In this document: in pieces, positions 8,079 through 14,052 of the stretch | How the letters are laid out: every line of letters begins with the position of its first letter | Position numbering within the stretch: position 1 is the first letter of the stretch | Assembly: GCA_900542385.1 (NCBI GenBank) | Contig: UQNP01000031.1 | Span: 1-16,092, forward strand | Source of the DNA: an uncultured Eubacterium sp. | GTDB lineage: Bacteria; Bacillota; Clostridia; Peptostreptococcales; Anaerovoracaceae | Reading direction: 5' to 3' | Length of the DNA: 16,092 nt | Program-made: the position numbers and the translations under genes | Notes under the pieces: generated by a model | What the model saw: the letters and a program-made list of their open reading frames with translations, nothing else | What the model was told of the DNA's origin: nothing | Database searches by the model: none

Positions 8079-8420
8079 TTATTCGACCTCCATGCTTTTT
8101 ATATAAAATTCTTTTCCGGAGAGAAGTTCCAGCTTAAGACTGCCGCAGTCCGGGCATTTAAGGCTGCGGGGCGTGATCTCGCTTTCAAGCCCGCAGTCCC
8201 TGCATCTGACTTTTACGGGAGGAAATTCGGCTTCTATCTGAGCGCCTTCGGCAATAGTTCCTTCTGAAAGCATATCAAGATATACCTGTATGCAGTCTGG
8301 TACTATGCCTCGAAGCTGTCCCACGCATATTTTGATCGTTTTTATTTTTATTGCGTTTTGCTTTTCTGCTTCACTCAAACAGTGTTTAAGCAAATTTTCC
8401 GTAATGCTGAGCTCGTGCAT
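8079..8420 (-). CDS. hypA: Nickel metallochaperone HypA
   Basis: 113 residues from ATG 8420, opening MHELSITENLL. His2 is the invariant Ni ligand, and AGGAG lies 8 bases upstream. The longer frame from 8474 would bury this start and has no ribosome site. A zinc-ribbon is present with CRDC (Cys73, Cys76) and CPDC (Cys89, Cys92), and the nickel-site context is MHE. HypA docks on the hydrogenase large subunit and receives Ni with HypB. It is the first gene of the maturation operon and is divergent from the Ech operon, across 251 bases of AT-rich DNA. Together with the next five genes this completes the core HypABCDEF set. Confidence 0.96.
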   Translation of the reverse strand: MHELSITENLLKHCLSEAEKQNAIKIKTIKICVGQLRGIVPDCIQVYLDMLSEGTIAEGAQIEAEFPPVKVRCRDCGLESEITPRSLKCPDCGSLKLELLSGKEFYIKSMEVE

Positions 8421-8555
8421 GTGTGTATCTCCTCTCAGAAAACTTGATTGTCCTTGCATTATTTGAAGTTTCAATGTGTTTGGACGATTTAATTCTACAC
8501 AATATAGGAGTAAAAAGAAAGAGTAAAAAAATTTTTCTGAATTTATTTACTTTTG

Positions 8556-8573
8556 TTGTTGCAAAATTCACAA
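8556..8573. promoter_or_regulatory. Possible Rex-like redox operator
   Basis: TTGTTGCAAAATTCACAA has the 18-bp frame of the Rex operator (TTGTGAA-N4-TTCACAA). The right half-site is a perfect TTCACAA; the left half-site TTGTTGC keeps TTGT. Rex senses the NADH/NAD ratio and represses fermentation and hydrogenase genes in many Clostridia, so the site makes sense between hydrogenase genes. The inner left half deviates, so this is a candidate only. Confidence 0.35.
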
Positions 8574-8610
8574 ATAAGGATTAAATTATAAGAGCAAATA
8601 AATATATATA

Positions 8611-8628
8611 TGTACACAATTTTGTACA
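8611..8628. promoter_or_regulatory. 18-bp inverted repeat at the -35 position of the ech promoter
   Basis: TGTACACAATTTTGTACA pairs with itself at 8 of 9 positions, with TGTACA at each end. It lies 13 bp upstream of the TATAAT at 8642, over the -35 region. A dimeric regulator bound there could repress transcription, or replace the missing -35 as an activator. The regulator is unknown. Confidence 0.45.
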
Positions 8629-8671
8629 AGGAATTATTATTTATAATACCAGAGAGGAAGGGCGAATTCTT

Positions 8672-10567
8672 ATGACGATTATACCATTTCTAATCGGTAT
8701 TCCAGTGCTGGTTGCGCTGATATTCCCTTTCATGCGACAGGAAAGCAGGCTTAGAGGGATTTTGGTGTACGCGGGTTCCGGAATTGTAATGTTATTGACG
8801 GTTATTTTGATGGTTCAGTGGATCATGGACGGCTCTGAAACGCAGATGCTGTACGAATCCACGGAAACGGTCGATCATGTTATCGCTGCGGGAGACATCT
8901 TTCTTATGTGCCTCATCGTGTATTTGAGCATAAAGTATAAAAAGATTCTTCCTCTTTTGCTTTCTATCGTTCAAACTGTGCTTATGCTTTATACGGAGTT
9001 TACGGTAGACATTGCAGAAGGTCCGCATATGACGATCGACTGGCTCAGTATCCTTATGTGTCTCATAGTTGCATTTGTGGGGGGATTCATATGCATATAC
9101 ACTGTAGGATATATGAAGGGGTACCACAAGCATCACAAGGATGTTAAAGACAGACAGCCGTTTTTCTTTTCGATGCTGTTTCTGTTTTTGGCGGCGATGT
9201 TTGGACTGGTTCTATCTCAGAACCTGATTTGGATGTATTTCTTCTGGGAGATAACGAGCGTTATATCCTTCCTGATGATCGGTTACACCAGGACGGACGA
9301 AGCGATCACGAACAGCTTCCGCGCCTTATGGATGAATTTGCTCGGCGGCCTGGGTTTCGTTGTAGGCACTATATGGATGGCAAACGTATACGGAACTGTT
9401 CAGCTTGTTGATGTTGTAAGTGTCGGCGCAGGGCTGCCGCTTATATGTCTTGCTCTTGCAGGACTTACAAAATCCGCTCAGCTTCCGTTTTCAAAATGGC
9501 TCCTTGGAGCTATGGTCGCGCCTACTCCGTCAAGTGCGCTGCTCCACAGTGCTACGATGGTAAAAGCCGGCGTTTATCTGCTTATAAGGATATCTCCGGC
9601 GCTTAATGGAAATCTGACGGGACTCCTCGTATCGTGCATAGGCGGGTTTACGTTCATTGCAGCCAGCGTCATAGCTATTTCGCAGAGCGATGCTAAGAAA
9701 GTACTTGCACTTTCCACAGTTGCCAATCTTGGATTGATAGTTGGATGTGCCGGTATCGGTGTTGAGGAGACTATCTGGGCGGCAGTATTCCTTATGATAT
9801 TCCATGCAGTAAGCAAATCGATGCTGTTCCAGTCTGTAGGAGCTACGGAAAACTCGATGGGTTCCCGTGATATAGAGGATATGCACGGACTCATAATGAA
9901 ATTGCCGAGACTTGCATATATAATGGGAATAGGTATCGTGGGGATGTACCTTGCACCGTTTGGAATGTTGATTTCAAAGTGGGGAGCTTTTAAGGCTTTC
10001 GCTGATTCTGGAAATTTCCTTCTTGTGTTGTTTATCGCATACGGAAGCGCCGCTACGATGTTTTATTGGACAAAGTGGCTCGCTAAACTTCTGGCCCATT
10101 ATGAACCTGAAAAGATTGAAGAGGACAAGACTAAAGCAGATGAATATATATCCATGTTCTTCCATGCTACCTGCATGCTGCTCATATGTCTGTTCTTACC
10201 GTTTGTTGCGGATATGATGGTTGATCCGATAGTTCATGATCTCTTTGGAAATTCGACAAATGTTTTGTCTATGAATGTACTCGCAACCATGGCGCTCATG
10301 CTTGTAGCGATACTCTTCATACCTCTTATTATGTGGTTTATCAGCAAGAATGCGAAAAGGGCGCACAGAAAGATCGTGCTTTTGTATATGGGCGGAGCTA
10401 ACGAAGGGGATAACAGAAACTTTACGAACAGCTTCGGAGAAAAGGAGCGAATGAGTCTGAGCAACTGGTATATGAGTTTTGAAAGGCTGTTTAATCCATC
10501 GATCATAATAGCGACGGTAGGATTGATAGCAGTATTCTGTATCGTAATAGGAGGTGCCGTATTATGA
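8672..10567 (+). CDS. echA: Ech hydrogenase membrane subunit EchA (NuoL/antiporter-like ion pump)
   Basis: 631 residues, very hydrophobic with well over a dozen membrane helices, in the NuoL/MrpA/HyfB family. It is the ion-translocating arm of the energy-converting hydrogenase, carrying H+ or Na+ when electrons from reduced ferredoxin make H2. Pump residues are visible: Glu193 in FFWEITSVISFLMIGY, Lys267 in LTKSAQLPFSKW, His292 and Lys298 in LLHSATMVKAG, and His378/Lys382 in HAVSKSML. The segment APTPSSALLHSATMVKAG is a strong family mark. It is the first gene of the ech operon; GAGAGGAAGG ends 10 bases before the ATG. The stop overlaps the echB start by ATGA, implying coupled translation. 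Antiporter-like subunits of other complexes resemble it, but the five genes that follow fix the assignment. Confidence 0.93.
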   Translation: MTIIPFLIGIPVLVALIFPFMRQESRLRGILVYAGSGIVMLLTVILMVQWIMDGSETQMLYESTETVDHVIAAGDIFLMCLIVYLSIKYKKILPLLLSIVQTVLMLYTEFTVDIAEGPHMTIDWLSILMCLIVAFVGGFICIYTVGYMKGYHKHHKDVKDRQPFFFSMLFLFLAAMFGLVLSQNLIWMYFFWEITSVISFLMIGYTRTDEAITNSFRALWMNLLGGLGFVVGTIWMANVYGTVQLVDVVSVGAGLPLICLALAGLTKSAQLPFSKWLLGAMVAPTPSSALLHSATMVKAGVYLLIRISPALNGNLTGLLVSCIGGFTFIAASVIAISQSDAKKVLALSTVANLGLIVGCAGIGVEETIWAAVFLMIFHAVSKSMLFQSVGATENSMGSRDIEDMHGLIMKLPRLAYIMGIGIVGMYLAPFGMLISKWGAFKAFADSGNFLLVLFIAYGSAATMFYWTKWLAKLLAHYEPEKIEEDKTKADEYISMFFHATCMLLICLFLPFVADMMVDPIVHDLFGNSTNVLSMNVLATMALMLVAILFIPLIMWFISKNAKRAHRKIVLLYMGGANEGDNRNFTNSFGEKERMSLSNWYMSFERLFNPSIIIATVGLIAVFCIVIGGAVL

Positions 10568-11427
10568 TGAATGTGATTTTAGTATTAGCATATCTGATAT
10601 TTGCACCTATACTCGGATGTCTGCTTGACGGTATCGACCGTATCATAAGTGCAAGGATGCAGTGCAGGAAAGGACCTAAGCTGCTTCAGCCGTTTTATGA
10701 TCTTGGGAAATTGTTTTCAAAAGAAAATATTGCTGTAAATAATGCACAGCTGGTGCTGGCGCTAAGCTATCTTGTAGTTATTATGATCGTGGGTGCTATG
10801 CTGTTTGCAGGTGCTGATATACTTATGATGCTGTTCGTGCTAAGTACCGCAGATATATTTCTTATTATAGCGGCAGCGTGCAGCTCATCGCCTTATGCCA
10901 ATATAGGTGCAAACAGGGAAACGCTGCTGACTATGGCATATGAGCCTATAACGCTGCTTGTGGCTATGGGATTTTATCTTACAACGGGATCATTTTATAT
11001 ATCTGATATAATACAGAGCGATTTCAGCGCAGTAGTATGTATGCCTGGACTGCTTATAGGCTTCATGTTCATAGCTACGATAAAATTCCGAAAATCGCCG
11101 TTTGACCTGGCGACGAGCCATCATGCGCATCAGGAGATAGTAAAGGGTATCACTACGGAAATGTCGGGAACGACCCTAGCTATAGTCGATATAGCTGAGT
11201 ATTATGAAAATATACTGCTTTTAGCGATTTTCGGCTTGTTCTTTGTGAACGGCGAATGGTACAGTTGGATAATTGCTATCGTATTATGTCTGGTGTTCTA
11301 TTTCCTGGAGATATTGTTCGACAATGTTGCTGCGCGTGTAAAATGGAATCTGCTCCTTCAAAGCTGTTGGATAGTTACTCTGATAGCCGGAGGAATTAAC
11401 ATACTGATTCTGATGTTGATCAAGTAA
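10564..11427 (+). CDS. echB: Ech hydrogenase membrane subunit EchB (NuoH-like)
   Basis: 287 residues with about eight membrane helices, in the NuoH/HyfC family. This subunit anchors the hydrogenase arm in the membrane and links redox chemistry to the ion pump. Seen in the sequence are the first cytoplasmic loop RMQCRKGPKLLQPFYDLGKL (31-50), the short ANRETLLTMAYEP segment, and the hallmark loop FRKSPFDLATSHHAHQEI (about 175-192) continuing VKGITTEMSG. The acidic residues there match those of the complex I E-channel. The start overlaps the echA stop as ATGA. A second ATG directly follows, so the true first Met could be either. The next gene starts 11 bases after its stop. Confidence 0.94.
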   Translation: MMNVILVLAYLIFAPILGCLLDGIDRIISARMQCRKGPKLLQPFYDLGKLFSKENIAVNNAQLVLALSYLVVIMIVGAMLFAGADILMMLFVLSTADIFLIIAAACSSSPYANIGANRETLLTMAYEPITLLVAMGFYLTTGSFYISDIIQSDFSAVVCMPGLLIGFMFIATIKFRKSPFDLATSHHAHQEIVKGITTEMSGTTLAIVDIAEYYENILLLAIFGLFFVNGEWYSWIIAIVLCLVFYFLEILFDNVAARVKWNLLLQSCWIVTLIAGGINILILMLIK

Positions 11428-11438
11428 GGAGGAGAAGT

Positions 11439-11897
11439 ATGAAAAAAGTATCAAAATCACCATGGCTGCTGCATTACGATGCCAGTAGCTGCAATGGATG
11501 CGACATAGAGGTACTGGACTGTTTGACACCTAAATACGATATTGAAAGATTTGGTATCATAAATGTTGGAGATCCTTTTCAGGCGGATATACTTCTGATC
11601 ACCGGAGGCGTCAACAGTCAGACGGAAAGTGTTGCAAAACAGCTCTATAGTCAGATGGCAGAGCCTAAAGTCGTAGTTGCCGTAGGCATATGCGCATGTA
11701 CGGGAGGCGTATTCAAGGAATGTTACAATATAAGCGGCGGTATAGATACCGTTGTACCGGTGGATGTATATGTACCCGGATGTGCGGCCAGACCGGAAGC
11801 TATCATTGACGGCGTGGTTCGTGCTCTCAGTATACTGGATGAAAAGCGTGAAGCGATGAAAACGGCAGGAGGTAATGAAGATGGCATATCAAAGTGA
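11439..11897 (+). CDS. echC: Ech hydrogenase small subunit EchC (NuoB-like, proximal [4Fe-4S])
   Basis: 152 residues of the NuoB/hydrogenase small-subunit family, in the short form with one cluster. Motifs are SSCNGCDIE (Cys18, Cys21), VGICACTGGVF (Cys85, Cys87) and VPGCAARPEAI (Cys115). By analogy the proximal [4Fe-4S] ligands are Cys18, 21, 85 and 115; Cys28, 87 and 95 are extra. It passes electrons from the EchF ferredoxin clusters to the nickel-iron site in EchE. AAGGAGG precedes the ATG. The 3' end contains the AGGAGG and start codon of echD, so the genes overlap by 17 bases. Confidence 0.95.
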   Translation: MKKVSKSPWLLHYDASSCNGCDIEVLDCLTPKYDIERFGIINVGDPFQADILLITGGVNSQTESVAKQLYSQMAEPKVVVAVGICACTGGVFKECYNISGGIDTVVPVDVYVPGCAARPEAIIDGVVRALSILDEKREAMKTAGGNEDGISK

Positions 11898-12222
11898 GAT
11901 AAAAAAAGTCGCGAAGGAAGAATTCTTTTCAGCCATTATGAATATGAAGACAGAAAACTGGAGACTTGTTCAGATCTGCGCCGTTTCAGTTGAAGGCGGA
12001 TATGAGATGAGCTATTCCTTCTGTAAAGATTACGATATGGTGACTATCAGGCTGGATCTGAAAGAAGAGGAGGAAGTTCCGAGTATCACACAGATGTATC
12101 CGTGTGCTTTCCTGCAGGAAAACGAGGCTGCGGAGCTTTTCGGAGTTAAGATCACTGATATCCATGTGGATTATGGTGACAAACTGTACCGGATAGATGA
12201 GAAGACACCGTTTAAGAAGTAA
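11881..12222 (+). CDS. echD: Ech hydrogenase subunit EchD (NuoC-like)
   Basis: 113 residues from ATG 11881 (MAYQSEIKKV), chosen because AGGAGG (11867-11872) lies 8 bases upstream. The in-frame ATG at 11875 would be only 2 bases from it. The protein is soluble and corresponds to the core of NuoC (complex I 30-kDa subunit), shown by the ending in which MYPCAFLQENEAAELFGVKI leads into the HVDYGDKLYRIDEKTPFKK-type tail. It has no redox cofactor and structurally bridges EchC and EchE. It sits between them as in Methanosarcina and clostridial ech operons. Sequence conservation in this family is low, so the call rests partly on gene order. Confidence 0.88.
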   Translation: MAYQSEIKKVAKEEFFSAIMNMKTENWRLVQICAVSVEGGYEMSYSFCKDYDMVTIRLDLKEEEEVPSITQMYPCAFLQENEAAELFGVKITDIHVDYGDKLYRIDEKTPFKK

Positions 12223-12234
12223 GGAGTAGGAAAT

Positions 12235-13314
12235 ATGGCAAAGAAAAGTATCGTACCTTTTGGTCCTCAGCACCCGGTACTGCCGGAACCTGTTCATCTT
12301 GATCTTGTACTGGAAGATGAAACGGTGGTGGGAGCGATCCCAAGTATCGGATATATCCACAGAGGACTTGAAAAACTGGTAGAAAAAAGAGATTTTAAAC
12401 AGTATGTATATATTGCAGAACGTGTATGCGGCATATGCAGCTGCGGACATGGACTTGGATACTGTGAAACAGTAGAGCAGGTCATGGGTATAGAAGTGCC
12501 CGACAGAGCTAAATATCTGAGAACTATATGGCTCGAAATGAGCAGGGTGCACAGTCATCTGCTCTGGCTTGGACTTCTGGCAGATGCCATAGGATTTGAA
12601 AGTCTGTTTATGGAGAGCTGGCGCCTTCGTGAAAAGATACTGGACATGTTTGACAAGACTACAGGCGGGAGAGTCATCCACTCGGCCAACTGCGTAGGCG
12701 GAGTGAACAGAGACATCAATTCCGCTATGCTGAATGAAGTTTTACGTTCAGTAAAAGATATAGATGCTGAGCTTAAGCCTATAATCAATACTTTCCTCTA
12801 TGACTATACAGTTCAGAGCCGTATGAAGGACACCGGAGTACTGAGCAAGGAAGATGCGATCGCACTGGGAGCGGTAGGACCTATGCTCAGAGCCAGCGGA
12901 GTCGAATACGATACAAGGCTTCTTGGTTTTGCTGCTTATAAGGACCTTACCGTTGAGCCGATAGTATCCAGGGACGGAGACTCATATGCGAGATGTGAAG
13001 TGCGTCTTAAAGAAATACTTCAGTCCTTTGAAATAATAGAGGAAGCGATAGGTAAAATCCCTGAAGGACCTGTTTCAGTACCTGTAAAAGGAAATCCTGA
13101 GGGTGAGTTTTTCATGCGTATAGAACAGCCGAGAGGCGAGGCGATATATTATATAAAAGGGAACGGAACAAAATATCTTGAACGTTTCCGTCTGAGAACA
13201 CCGACTACGAGCAATATAGCTCCGATGATCGAAACGCTGAAAGGGTCTCAGCTTGCAGACGTGCCAACCCTCATTCTTACCATTGACCCGTGCATAAGCT
13301 GTACGGAGAGATAG
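12235..13314 (+). CDS. echE: Ech [NiFe]-hydrogenase large subunit EchE (NuoD-like, catalytic)
   Basis: 359 residues. It carries the nickel-iron active site that reduces protons to H2. The N-terminal L1 motif ERVCGICSCGHG has Ni ligands Cys65 and Cys68. The C-terminal L2 motif DPCISCTER has Cys353 and Cys356 and ends the protein at Arg359. FGPQHPVLPEP, SIGYIHRGLEKL and RTPTTSNIAPM are group 4/NuoD marks. Having all four cysteines shows it is a hydrogenase and not a complex I 49-kDa subunit or a dehydrogenase homologue. There is no C-terminal extension after L2, so no proteolytic maturation is expected. HypA/HypB and HypC/HypD encoded nearby should load its metals. A GGAG site precedes the ATG; echF starts 10 bases after the stop. 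Confidence 0.96.
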   Translation: MAKKSIVPFGPQHPVLPEPVHLDLVLEDETVVGAIPSIGYIHRGLEKLVEKRDFKQYVYIAERVCGICSCGHGLGYCETVEQVMGIEVPDRAKYLRTIWLEMSRVHSHLLWLGLLADAIGFESLFMESWRLREKILDMFDKTTGGRVIHSANCVGGVNRDINSAMLNEVLRSVKDIDAELKPIINTFLYDYTVQSRMKDTGVLSKEDAIALGAVGPMLRASGVEYDTRLLGFAAYKDLTVEPIVSRDGDSYARCEVRLKEILQSFEIIEEAIGKIPEGPVSVPVKGNPEGEFFMRIEQPRGEAIYYIKGNGTKYLERFRLRTPTTSNIAPMIETLKGSQLADVPTLILTIDPCISCTER

Positions 13315-13324
13315 GAGGCAGAAT

Positions 13325-13888
13325 ATGGCGAAAAGTAAGATAAAAGTATTCACGCTGGGAGGAAGGATGCTTAGAAATCTTTTCCGAAAACCGGCTACAA
13401 CACAATATCCGTTTGTACCGGTGGAATATCCGGATAAATTCAGAGGACATGTAGGGATACGCGTAGAAGACTGTATATTGTGCGGACTCTGCGAAAGAGC
13501 ATGTCCGTCACAGGCGATCAAAGTTGAGAAAAAAGCCGGTACATGGACAATAAAGTATTTTGACTGCGTGCAGTGTGAAAGCTGCGTGAGAGCGTGTCCT
13601 AAGAAGTGCCTGATAATGGAGAAGGATTACACGGCTCCGGACGTTGAAAAAACCAGCGAAACTTTCACGAAACCAGAGACGGAAGAAGCTGAGGGCAAGA
13701 GCGGTGGGAAACCTGTTTTAATAGAAGAAAAATGTATTTACTGCACGATATGTGCGAAGAAATGTCCCGAGAACGCTCTCGAAGTAGATAGGAAAGAAAA
13801 GACCTGGAAGCTGACAGAAGACAAATGTATAGAATGCGGCATATGTGCGGAAAGCTGTCCTAAGAAAGCTCTCGAATTAAAAAGCTGA
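13325..13888 (+). CDS. echF: Ech hydrogenase iron-sulfur subunit EchF with an extra 2[4Fe-4S] ferredoxin domain
   Basis: 187 residues. The N-terminal part (1-100) is a normal EchF/NuoI-like protein with two CxxCxxCxxxC motifs, at Cys50/53/56/60 and Cys81/84/87/91. After a Glu/Thr/Lys-rich linker (about 101-130) comes a second bacterial-type ferredoxin module with motifs at Cys137/140/143/147 and Cys168/171/174/178, ending ALELKS. That makes sixteen cluster cysteines and four predicted [4Fe-4S] clusters. The Ech subunits I know have two clusters and are about 60 residues shorter. EchF takes electrons from soluble ferredoxin and feeds EchC; the added module may serve as a tethered donor or docking site. 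AGGAGG precedes the ATG, and a strong terminator follows 11 bases after the stop, so this is the end of the operon. Confidence 0.93.
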   Translation: MAKSKIKVFTLGGRMLRNLFRKPATTQYPFVPVEYPDKFRGHVGIRVEDCILCGLCERACPSQAIKVEKKAGTWTIKYFDCVQCESCVRACPKKCLIMEKDYTAPDVEKTSETFTKPETEEAEGKSGGKPVLIEEKCIYCTICAKKCPENALEVDRKEKTWKLTEDKCIECGICAESCPKKALELKS

Positions 13889-13899
13889 AACAGATAATC

Positions 13900-13935
13900 A
13901 ATGACCTGCGTGAATTTACCGCAGGTCATTTTTTT
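13900..13935 (+). terminator. Intrinsic terminator of the ech operon
   Basis: AATGACCTGCG (13900-13910) and CGCAGGTCATT (13920-13930) form a perfect 11-bp stem with a 9-base loop, followed by a run of seven T (13929-13935). Confidence 0.93.
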
Positions 13936-13983
13936 GCGAATTTGAAAATTATTCAGAATGTCAGAATATTGGAATTTAATTGT

Positions 13984-14005
13984 ATTGTAATAACTAATTT
14001 ACAAT
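13984..14005. promoter_or_regulatory. Perfect inverted repeat inside the EF-G-like promoter
   Basis: ATTGTAA (13984-13990) and TTACAAT (13999-14005) are exact reverse complements separated by 8 bp. The pair covers the -35 box and runs to the extended -10, where a bound dimer would block RNA polymerase. It looks like a repressor site. It is 2 bp wider than a Rex operator, so another regulator is more likely. Confidence 0.5.
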
Positions 14006-14013
14006 GATATAAT
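13985..14013 (+). promoter_or_regulatory. Promoter of the EF-G-like gene
   Basis: TTGTAA (13985-13990), a 17-bp spacer, then TATAAT (14008-14013) preceded by TGA as an extended -10. Transcription would start near 14020, giving a leader of about 33 bases with AGGGAGG (14037-14043) before ATG 14053. Confidence 0.75.
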
Positions 14014-14052
14014 ATCAATATCGTTACAAAAAAATTAGGGAGGTCTCGTTAG

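Larger units (their letters stand above)
8421..8671. promoter_or_regulatory. Divergent control region between hyp and ech operons
   Basis: This 251-bp stretch is strongly AT-rich with no convincing gene. Towards ech it has TATAAT (8642-8647) and a GAGAGGAAGG ribosome site (8652-8661). A matching -35 box is poor, which suggests an activated or regulated promoter. Towards hyp, two candidate -10 boxes on the minus strand are TATAAT (8590-8585) and TATATT (8506-8501); neither has a good -35. An A7T5 tract (8524-8535) may bend the DNA. Two possible operators are listed separately. Confidence 0.7.

Noticed and set aside
8421..8474. N-terminal extension of HypA from the ATG at 8474 (18 extra residues)
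   Set aside because: HypA activity needs His2 after the initiator Met; MHELSITE at 8420 has AGGAG 8 bases upstream, while the upper ATG has no ribosome site.
8672..13888. Reading the six-gene operon as complex I, formate hydrogenlyase or a CO-linked CooH hydrogenase
   Set aside because: EchE keeps all four Ni-ligand cysteines, which complex I lacks. No formate dehydrogenase or CO dehydrogenase genes are nearby, and the A-B-C-D-E-F gene order with single NuoL-, NuoH-, NuoB-, NuoC-, NuoD- and NuoI-like genes fits Ech.
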